A stretch of DNA of 64,000 nt from Gymnodinialimonas ulvae (GTDB lineage Bacteria; Pseudomonadota; Alphaproteobacteria; Rhodobacterales; Rhodobacteraceae): contig NZ_JBBIFX010000003.1 of the NCBI RefSeq assembly GCF_037543845.1, forward strand, positions 310,001 to 374,000, given 5' to 3'. Position numbers and translations under genes: made by a program. The notes beneath the pieces were generated by a model. The model was not told the DNA's origin. It searched no databases and saw only the letters and a program-made list of their open reading frames with translations. Numbering within the stretch: the stretch's first letter is position 1; each line of letters begins with the position of its first letter. This document shows positions 58,208 through 64,000 of the stretch, piece by piece.

Positions 58208-60376
58208 TCACGGTCTGCGGTCCAAATCGCGGAACCGGTCCAGCGTGGCCACATCGGCCTCCGCCTCGACCGCGATCATCACCGCGTGCAGGTGTTCCGC
58301 ATCCCGCACATCCACGTCGATCAAAAGGCGGAAGAAATCCGGCTTGCGGTCGACGAAATGCAGGTCCGAGATATTCGCGTTCTGCTCCCCGATCAGGGTG
58401 CAGATCCGCCCCAGAACCCCGTTTTCGTTCGAGATGGTGACATCCATCGTCACATTATGGATCGCGGCATGGCGTCCATCCGTCCAATGCAGGTCGATCC
58501 AGCGGTCCGGCTGATCGTCGAAGGCCGCCAGGGCGGCGCAGTCGATCGCATGCACCAGCGGGCCCTTTCCGGGATAGGTGATCCCGATGATCCGCTCGCC
58601 CGGCACCGGCTGGCAACATTGCGCGCGCTGCGTGCGCGCGCCCGGAGGCAGGCCGATCACCGCGCGGGTTTCCTCGATCACGGCGCCTTCATCGGTATGG
58701 GCCAGCTCGGGGTAGAGCTCCTGAACCACATTGCGCGCGCTCAATTCGGCCGAGCCGATGCGCGCCAGAACATCCTCCGCACTGGGCAGGGCCAGCGCCT
58801 TGGCCGCCGTAGACAGCGCCTGATCGGTGGCTTTCTTGCCGTATTGCTCGAACGCCACCCTGGCCAATTCGCGGCCAAGCTTGATATAGCGGTCGCGGTC
58901 CACTTCGCGCAAACTCCGCCGGATCGCGGCCTTTGCCCGGCCCGTCGTGGCAATATCGATCCAGGTGGCTTGCGGCGTCTGCCCCTCGGCGGTGATCACA
59001 TCGACCGATTGGCCGTTTTTCAACCGCGTCCAAAGCGGCACGCGGATGCCATCGACCTTCGCACCGACGCAGGAATGCCCGATCCGCGTGTGGATCGAAT
59101 AGGCGAAATCAATCGGCGTCGCCCCGCGCGGCAGCTTCACCACATCCCCCTTCGGCGTGAAGCAGAACACCTGATCGGAATACATTTCCAACTTCACATG
59201 TTCGAGGAACTCGTCATGGTCTTCGGCATTCTCGAACCGCTCGTTCAAGCTCTCCAGCCATTTCGCAGGGTCCACGGCAAACGGATTCTCCGCCCGGACC
59301 CCATCACGATAAGCCCAATGGGCCGCAACACCCGCCTCGGCCACTTCATGCATCTGCCGAGTGCGGATCTGCACCTCCACCCGCTTGCCGTCGCGCCCGC
59401 TGACGGTGGTGTGGATCGAGCGGTAGCCGTTGGATTTCGGCTGGCTGATGTAATCCTTGAACCGGCCCGGCACCGATTTCCACCGCTGATGGATCGCGCC
59501 AAGGATGCGGTAACAATCGTCTTCGGTCGCTGCGATCACGCGGAAACCGTAGATGTCGGACAAACGGCTGAAGGCCAGTTTCTTGTCCTGCATCTTGCGC
59601 CAGATCGAATAGGGCTTCTTCGCCCGCCCGAACACCTGCGCCGTGATGTCGTGCTTCTCCAGAACCGCTTCGATGTCGTCGGTGATCTTCGGGATCACAT
59701 CGCCGGTTTCGCGCTGCAACGTAATGAATCGCCGCAAGATCGAAGACCGCGCCTCCGGGTTGACCACCCGAAAAGACAGATCCTCCAATTCCTCACGCAT
59801 CCAATGCATACCCATCCGCCCCGCCAGAGGCGCAAAGATATCCATTGTTTCCTGGGCTTTCTGGCGTTGCTTTTCGGGGCGCATATGCCGGATCGTGCGC
59901 ATGTTGTGCAGACGGTCCGCCAGCTTCACCAGGATCACGCGCAAATCCTTGGACATCGCCATGAACAGCTTGCGGAAATTCTCCGCCTGCTTGCTTTCGC
60001 GATTGCTCAGCTGCAAGTTCGTGAGCTTCGTTACTCCATCGACAAGCTCCGCGACCTCTTCGCCGAAGCGCTCGGCCACTTCCGAATAGGTCGATCGCGT
60101 GTCTTCGATCGTGTCATGCAGCAGCGCCGTGATGATCGTCGCATCATCCAGCTGCTGTTCGGTCAGGATCGCGGCCACCGCCACGGGATGGGTGAAATAC
60201 GGCTCACCGGAATGCCGCGTCTGCCCGGCATGCATCTCGCGGCCATAGGCAAAGGCGCTGCGGATCAGCGCCTCGTTGGTGTTGGGATTGTAGTTCTGGA
60301 CGAGGCTGAGCAGATCGTCGGCGTCGATGGCATCTTCGGCGCCGTGACTGCGATCAAGCGCCGCCTCCGCCGTCAC
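58208..60376 (-). CDS. rsh: Bifunctional (p)ppGpp synthetase/hydrolase (RelA/SpoT homologue)
   Basis: The product has 722 residues from a GTG at 60376, the usual length. The HD hydrolase domain reads HSGEPYFTHPVAVA with ALLHDTIEDT. The synthetase domain shows RFKDYISQPKSNGYRSIHT and EVQIRTRQMHEVAEAGVAAH. TGS (DVVKLPRGATPIDFAYSIHT) and a C-terminal ACT domain follow. It makes and degrades the alarmone under starvation. Its GTG overlaps the rpoZ stop (GTGA). Confidence 0.97.
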   Translation of the reverse strand: MTAEAALDRSHGAEDAIDADDLLSLVQNYNPNTNEALIRSAFAYGREMHAGQTRHSGEPYFTHPVAVAAILTEQQLDDATIITALLHDTIEDTRSTYSEVAERFGEEVAELVDGVTKLTNLQLSNRESKQAENFRKLFMAMSKDLRVILVKLADRLHNMRTIRHMRPEKQRQKAQETMDIFAPLAGRMGMHWMREELEDLSFRVVNPEARSSILRRFITLQRETGDVIPKITDDIEAVLEKHDITAQVFGRAKKPYSIWRKMQDKKLAFSRLSDIYGFRVIAATEDDCYRILGAIHQRWKSVPGRFKDYISQPKSNGYRSIHTTVSGRDGKRVEVQIRTRQMHEVAEAGVAAHWAYRDGVRAENPFAVDPAKWLESLNERFENAEDHDEFLEHVKLEMYSDQVFCFTPKGDVVKLPRGATPIDFAYSIHTRIGHSCVGAKVDGIRVPLWTRLKNGQSVDVITAEGQTPQATWIDIATTGRAKAAIRRSLREVDRDRYIKLGRELARVAFEQYGKKATDQALSTAAKALALPSAEDVLARIGSAELSARNVVQELYPELAHTDEGAVIEETRAVIGLPPGARTQRAQCCQPVPGERIIGITYPGKGPLVHAIDCAALAAFDDQPDRWIDLHWTDGRHAAIHNVTMDVTISNENGVLGRICTLIGEQNANISDLHFVDRKPDFFRLLIDVDVRDAEHLHAVMIAVEAEADVATLDRFRDLDRRP

Positions 60377-60726
60377 TTCTGACCTTGCGCTTCCATGAGC
60401 GCGCGCAACATTTGCTCTTCGCTCATGTCATCCTGGGCCGGGCGATCCTGCTCTACACCCTGCAACAAGGCCATGGCGTCTTCTTCGGGCTCATCGACCT
60501 CGATCTGGGTCTGATGGCTTTCGATCAGGCGCTCGCGCAGGTCATCGGCCTGTTGTGTCTCGTCCGCAATCTCGCGCAGGGCAACAACGGGGTTTTTGTC
60601 GTTGTCGCGGTCCACGGTCAGCGGATCCCCCGCCGAAATCTCGCGCGCGCGGTGCGACGCAAGCATCACCAGCTCGAACCGGTTCGGGACCTTATCAACG
60701 CAATCTTCAACCGTGACGCGGGCCAT
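60373..60726 (-). CDS. rpoZ: DNA-directed RNA polymerase subunit omega
   Basis: The product has 117 residues from MARVTVEDCVDKVPNRFELV, with SHRAREISAGDPLTVDRDND and NPVVALREIADETQ typical of omega. It helps assemble beta' and forms part of a ppGpp-binding site in some bacteria. The C-terminal 40 residues are an acidic extension (QIEVDEPEEDAMAL). It is the first gene of the rpoZ-rsh pair, with overlapping stop and start. Confidence 0.96.
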   Translation of the reverse strand: MARVTVEDCVDKVPNRFELVMLASHRAREISAGDPLTVDRDNDKNPVVALREIADETQQADDLRERLIESHQTQIEVDEPEEDAMALLQGVEQDRPAQDDMSEEQMLRALMEAQGQK

Positions 60727-60785
60727 GAAGCACTCCAGACGTATTACAAGGTGAATCAGAGCGGCCTACATAAGCACCATTGGCC

Positions 60786-61388
60786 TTATTGACAACCAGA
60801 TTCGCCGCACCCCCCAAGGGGCGTGATGGTTTCCAGAACCGCGTGCGGCAACGCCTGCACCATCGCCCCCACGCTGCGCCCGCTTGTCGGGTCCACCCAA
60901 TCCGGCGCCACATCCGCCAATGGCACCAAAACGAAGCCCCGCTCGGCCAGGCGAGGATGCGGCACGATCAACTGATCCGGAACCACCTGCGCCGCGTCTT
61001 CGGGTGACAAACCCGCCCATCTGGCGCGCGTCTCGGGGTCCGGCAGGATGGCATCGCCGAACCCGATCAAATCAAGATCCATCACCCGCGCTTCCCATCG
61101 CGCCTCCCGCCTGCGCCCGAACGCTGCCTCGATCCCATGCAAATGCGCCAACAGGGCCTGCGCCGTGCTTTGCCATTCCACCCGCATCGCGGCGTTCACG
61201 AAATCCGGCCCCGCCCCCTCGGGAAACGCCGGCGTCCGAAACAGACGACTGCGCGCCACCGCCCCGTCGCAGGCCTCCGCCACACGGTCCATCGCCTGCG
61301 AAACCGCCACCTCAGGCGAAATCCCGCCTTTTGGCAGATTCGCGCCCAACGCAATCAAGCAGGTCGTTACGTCACGTTTGGTCATCAT
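60786..61388 (-). CDS. folK: 2-amino-4-hydroxy-6-hydroxymethyldihydropteridine diphosphokinase
   Basis: The product has 200 residues from MMTKRDVTTCLIALGANLPK (ATG at 61388; the next ATG is also possible). Family marks are ALGANLPKGG, GRRREARWEARVMDLDLIGF (ATP and Mg site) and VPHPRLAERGFVLVPLADVA. It activates the pterin for folate synthesis. It is 59 bases upstream of rpoZ in the same direction and divergent from the NYN gene. Confidence 0.95.
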   Translation of the reverse strand: MMTKRDVTTCLIALGANLPKGGISPEVAVSQAMDRVAEACDGAVARSRLFRTPAFPEGAGPDFVNAAMRVEWQSTAQALLAHLHGIEAAFGRRREARWEARVMDLDLIGFGDAILPDPETRARWAGLSPEDAAQVVPDQLIVPHPRLAERGFVLVPLADVAPDWVDPTSGRSVGAMVQALPHAVLETITPLGGCGESGCQ

Positions 61389-61513
61389 GTGTTGCGTCCT
61401 GTGCACCGAACAGACATAAGCCTTCGACCCCGTGCCAATGGCGTCCGGCTTCACTCACCGGATATTTAATCGTCGGCGGTGCATTACACTCACTCACGGG
61501 TATTGGACATATT

Positions 61514-62092
61514 ATGTTTTATCGTGACGAACGTTTGGCGCTGTTTATTGACGGCTCCAACCTTTATGCCGCCGCAAAAGCGCTTGGATTTGATATCGAC
61601 TACAAGCTCCTGCGGCAGGAATTCATGCAGCGCGGCAAGCTCTTGCGGGCCTACTACTACACCGCTCTGCTGGAAAACGACGACTATTCCCCGATCCGCC
61701 CGCTGGTCGATTGGCTTCACTACAACGGCTTCAACATGGTCACGAAGCCCGCGAAGGAATTCATCGACAGCCAGGGGCGCCGCAAGGTGAAGGGCAACAT
61801 GGATATCGAACTGACAGTCGATGCCATGGAAACCGCCGAACATGTCGACCACATCGTGATCTTCTCCGGCGACGGCGATTTTCGCCCCCTGGTCGGTGCA
61901 TTGCAGCGCAAGGGATGCCGGGTGTCCGTCGTCTCCACGATCCGCTCGCAACCGCCGATGATCGCCGATGATCTGCGCCGTCAGGCCGACAATTTCATCG
62001 AATTGAACGACCTCAAGGATGTTATTGGGCGCCCGCCGCGTGAACCGCGCCCGACGGACGACCAAGCCCCGGTCGAAGAACAGGCCGACTGA
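61514..62092 (+). CDS. NYN-domain (LabA/DUF88-like) ribonuclease-fold protein
   Basis: The product has 192 residues from MFYRDERLALFIDGSNLYAA. The PIN/NYN acidic centre is visible: FIDGSNLY, then VKGNMDIELTVDAMETAEHV, then IVIFSGDGDFRPLVGALQ with the last Asp pair. Such proteins are predicted RNases. No partner toxin or antitoxin is adjacent. It is divergent from folK across 125 bases. Confidence 0.9.
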   Translation: MFYRDERLALFIDGSNLYAAAKALGFDIDYKLLRQEFMQRGKLLRAYYYTALLENDDYSPIRPLVDWLHYNGFNMVTKPAKEFIDSQGRRKVKGNMDIELTVDAMETAEHVDHIVIFSGDGDFRPLVGALQRKGCRVSVVSTIRSQPPMIADDLRRQADNFIELNDLKDVIGRPPREPRPTDDQAPVEEQAD

Positions 62093-62100
62093 GGCGGGGC

Positions 62101-62766
62101 TCAGCCGTCCGATGCCACATCGGCAGGGGGCGATTGCACACGTTTGACTTTGGGTGGGCGCGGCTTGGGGCCAATCAATTCCTCCAGCCGCGCACCCGTC
62201 TTGCGCTCCGCCGCCAACACCACGAGCGCTGCCGCTTTGGCGTCTTCGCCCGCATCGTGGTGTGTGAATTCGAGATCAAGCGCGCGTTTGAGATGGGCCA
62301 GGCCATGGCCGCCATTGCCCTTGAATTCGGGCCACGCGCGCCGCGCGACCTGAACGGAATCGGCCCAAAGCCAGTCCGGCTCAGCCACCCCATGGGCCTC
62401 GCAGGAGGCATAGATCGCGCGGCGGTCGAAACTGCTATGCTGAAAAATCAAATGCTGCCCCAGCAACGGCGCGATCTCGGTATAGACCCGCGGAAAGTCC
62501 GGCGCTGTCTTCACCGCATGCGCATCAATCCCATGCAGACCGGTGTTGAACGGGTCAAAGGCCTGCTTCGGGTTCACCAATGTGCTGTGCACGCTCATCT
62601 CTCCCGCGAACCCGACGCAGGCTATACCGATCTGGCAGATGCTTGCGACGTTGCCGTTCGCCGTCTCCACATCCAGCGCCACAAACCGAAACGGCCCGTC
62701 TGGCAGGTCGAGCGCACCTCTTTTCGATGCGATAACCCTCCGGCCAAACAACCACGACAGCACCAC
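62101..62766 (-). CDS. DnaQ-like 3'-5' exonuclease
   Basis: The product has 221 residues from a GTG at 62766 with GAGGGG six bases upstream; the open frame extends 19 codons further. The DEDD exonuclease motifs are FVALDVETANGN (Asp, Glu), IFQHSSFDRRAIY (Asp) and THHDAGEDAKAAALVVL (His, Asp), that is Exo I, II and III of the DEDDh type. A stretch before the domain (LSWLFGRRVIASKRG) is unassigned. The C-terminus is Pro/Lys-rich. It may act in proofreading or repair. Confidence 0.88.
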   Translation of the reverse strand: MVLSWLFGRRVIASKRGALDLPDGPFRFVALDVETANGNVASICQIGIACVGFAGEMSVHSTLVNPKQAFDPFNTGLHGIDAHAVKTAPDFPRVYTEIAPLLGQHLIFQHSSFDRRAIYASCEAHGVAEPDWLWADSVQVARRAWPEFKGNGGHGLAHLKRALDLEFTHHDAGEDAKAAALVVLAAERKTGARLEELIGPKPRPPKVKRVQSPPADVASDG

Positions 62767-62833
62767 GAACACCCCTCGTCTTCTGATAGCCGTGATAGAA
62801 CGGCACGGGCCGGTCGGGCACAAGAGGCATCCC

Positions 62834-63334
62834 TCACCCCGCCCGTGCCAGTGCCACCAACCCCAAACCGGCCAAAGCCAACGTCAGCCCCGAAACAACG
62901 GTTCGTGCGATGTTGAACACCTGCCAGCGCGGTGAATAAGCGGCCCAGATCTCTCGCGCGGCGTCGACATCCTCGGGCACCTCCACCATTGCCAATGACT
63001 CGTTCATCGGCACGTTCACCGCCATGGTCAGGCCCATGCCACCCAGGAGGTACAAGATGCCCGCCGCCGCAAATGCGATTGCGGCCTCCCGTGCGCCACC
63101 CGAAAGGCAAAACGCGGCCGTGATCAGGCACACGAAAGGCGTCCCGAAAAACGCAGGCGCGAACACCGCATTGCGCACGCTGGCATTCATGCCCTGCATC
63201 GCTTCAATCGCCACACGCGGGTCGATCGCGTCCAGGCCCCACATGGTCGAACACACCCACGCATAGAAAAACCCGAAGATCGCCCCGGCCAGCAGTAGCG
63301 CGGCAAAGCCCGAAGCGAAGGCTGCTTCCCTCAT
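62834..63334 (-). CDS. DUF1772-family membrane protein
   Basis: The product has 166 residues from MREAAFASGFAALLLAGAIF, with four helices. Motifs are FFYAWVCSTMWGLDAIDPRV, AIEAMQGMNASVRN and MAVNVPMNESLAMV, which fit DUF1772/anthrone-oxygenase-like proteins. Its ATG overlaps the stop of the 39-residue ORF upstream (ATGA). The promoter region has two palindromes and a divergent TetR, so it is probably repressed by that regulator. Confidence 0.88.
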   Translation of the reverse strand: MREAAFASGFAALLLAGAIFGFFYAWVCSTMWGLDAIDPRVAIEAMQGMNASVRNAVFAPAFFGTPFVCLITAAFCLSGGAREAAIAFAAAGILYLLGGMGLTMAVNVPMNESLAMVEVPEDVDAAREIWAAYSPRWQVFNIARTVVSGLTLALAGLGLVALARAG

Positions 63335-63450
63335 GCCACTGTCCTCCGACGGCCAAACGACAGGATCCCCTCGACAATCAGCGCTGCAATCGCGGCTTGC
63401 GCGGTCAGAACGGCAAGGGCGGGTCGCAAGAGAGTTTGGTCGTCAGGCAT
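63331..63450 (-). CDS. 39-residue membrane-like ORF upstream of DUF1772
   Basis: The ORF starts at the ATG at 63450 behind a near-ideal AAAGGAGG site six bases away and ends with a TGA that overlaps the DUF1772 ATG. It reads MPDDQTLLRPALAVLTAQ then AAIAALIVEGILSFGRRRTVA, one predicted helix with a basic tail. The ribosome site and overlap make translation likely. It could be a leader peptide or a real subunit. Confidence 0.65.
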   Translation of the reverse strand: MPDDQTLLRPALAVLTAQAAIAALIVEGILSFGRRRTVA

Positions 63451-63491
63451 CGGATGCCTCCTTTCGTGTTGCTTCTTCATCAGCTCACAAA

Positions 63492-63511
63492 GCCGTAATT
63501 TTAGTTACGGC
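63492..63511. promoter_or_regulatory. Palindromic operator 1 (CCGTAA half sites)
   Basis: GCCGTAA (63492..63498) and TTACGGC (63505..63511) form a perfect inverted repeat with a six-base spacer, close to the start of the leftward small ORF. It is likely bound by the divergent TetR protein. Confidence 0.8.
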
Positions 63512-63520
63512 TTGCTTCAA

Positions 63521-63546
63521 CCCGTAACCGTAATTACTGTTACGGG
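63521..63546. promoter_or_regulatory. Palindromic operator 2 (CCCGTAAC half sites)
   Basis: CCCGTAAC and GTTACGGG flank an inner GTAATTAC palindrome (63530..63537). It ends 17 bases before the TetR start, so it could serve autorepression. The half site CCGTAA is shared with operator 1. Confidence 0.8.
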
Positions 63547-63562
63547 TCAAGAGGGGATGCAG

Positions 63563-64000
63563 ATGAAGTCCGACAAAAAGGAAGAACGCCGCGCCCAGAT
63601 CGAGGATGCGGCCTACAGGATGCTCGGCGAAAAGGGCTATGCGGGCACGTCCATGCAAGCCATCGCGCGCGCCGCGCAAGCCTCGAACGAGACGCTGTAC
63701 AATTGGTACGGCGATAAAAAGGGGTTGATGGCGGCCCTTGTGGCCCGAAATACCGAAACCGTCCGCGCGACATTGGTCGAAAACGTGGGGGGTGACGCGC
63801 TTGACCGGTTGGCGCGGATGGGTCCGATCCTGCTCGGCATGGTCCTCGGGCCCCGCGCCGTGGCGCTGAATCGCGCCGCCGCCGCCGATCCCTCGGGCGA
63901 TCTGGGCCGCGCGATATCAGCAGGCGGTCGCGAGGTTGTCGGGCCTATGGTGACGGCCGTCATGGCCGGCGCGGTGAACGAGGGTAAATTGCAAGGCGAA
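63563..64000 (+). CDS. TetR-family regulator, 3' end beyond the window
   Basis: The first 146 residues are present from MKSDKKEERRAQIEDAAYRM (ATG at 63563, AGGGG six bases upstream; an ATG at 63557 is too close to that site). The N-terminal HTH is GYAGTSMQAIARAAQ then ASNETLYNWYGDKKGLMAAL, typical of TetR. The rest is the helical ligand-binding domain (MGPILLGMVLGPRAV). The divergent small ORF/DUF1772 pair is the likely target. Confidence 0.92.
   Translation, partial: MKSDKKEERRAQIEDAAYRMLGEKGYAGTSMQAIARAAQASNETLYNWYGDKKGLMAALVARNTETVRATLVENVGGDALDRLARMGPILLGMVLGPRAVALNRAAAADPSGDLGRAISAGGREVVGPMVTAVMAGAVNEGKLQGE

Noticed and set aside
58187..60382. A 731-codon frame antisense to rsh
   Set aside because: Shadow of rsh, which has all expected domains on the minus strand.

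Overview
The window is GC-rich, densely coded bacterial DNA. It reads as a chromosome of an alphaproteobacterium, most likely Rhodobacterales (Roseobacter/Rhodobacter-like). The evidence is the gene order chvI-chvG-hprK-rapZ-EIIA(Man)-HPr beside pckA, an (2S)-methylsuccinyl-CoA dehydrogenase of the ethylmalonyl-CoA pathway, the cluster rpoZ-rsh-pdxJ-acpS-lepB-rnc-era-DUF1491-recO, and an RplK with the extended loop I associate with this order. There is no rRNA operon, so the genus cannot be named. I see no transposase, integrase, phage gene or CRISPR array.

Layout. 1-3.3 kb: a leftward mini-operon with a DMT/EamA transporter between two paralogous putative rhamnosyltransferases, a VOC protein, and a rightward membrane-anchored hypothetical. 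3.3-22.5 kb: a leftward transcription/translation block, in transcription order tRNA-Trp, secE, nusG, (two unknown tandem paralogues, a LysR regulator), rplK, rplA, (a lipoprotein and a matrixin-like metalloprotease), rplJ, rplL, rpoB, a small membrane protein, rpoC. The classic ribosomal/RNA polymerase string is interrupted by lineage genes at several places. 22.6-26.5 kb: three rightward exported proteins, then tuf and a lipoprotein leftward. 26.7-35 kb: parC, an SH3b protein, an SDR, a HIG1-type protein with a PduO-type cobalamin adenosyltransferase, a hemolysin III-type protein and etfBA.

35-44.5 kb: a DUF6473-like protein, 3-hydroxybutyryl-CoA dehydrogenase, an acyltransferase, then the regulatory phosphotransfer cluster HPr, EIIA, RapZ, HprK, ChvG, ChvI, divergent from pckA. 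The cluster plausibly links phosphotransfer state, envelope or acid sensing and gluconeogenesis. 44.5-50.6 kb: two exported DUF3859-like paralogues, a TauE/SafE transporter divergent from mcd, a flavodoxin-fold oxidoreductase, an epimerase-like reductase and thpR. EtfAB is the usual electron acceptor for acyl-CoA dehydrogenases such as Mcd, and the cobalamin adenosyltransferase supports B12-dependent mutases of the same pathway, so three separated loci fit one C2-assimilation physiology.

50.6-61.4 kb: leftward housekeeping cluster folK, rpoZ, rsh, DUF2062, pdxJ, a hypothetical, acpS, lepB, rnc, (an oppositely oriented nuclease), era, DUF1491, recO. 61.5-64 kb: a NYN-domain protein, a DnaQ-type exonuclease, and a TetR regulator divergent from a 39-residue ORF plus DUF1772 operon, with two clear palindromic operators between them.

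The least explained items are the 76-residue membrane protein overlapping the rpoB stop, the matrixin with a Glu-Pro stalk and three Cys clusters, the tandem paralogues directly behind nusG, the exported repeat protein, and a 19-bp intergenic motif present twice.
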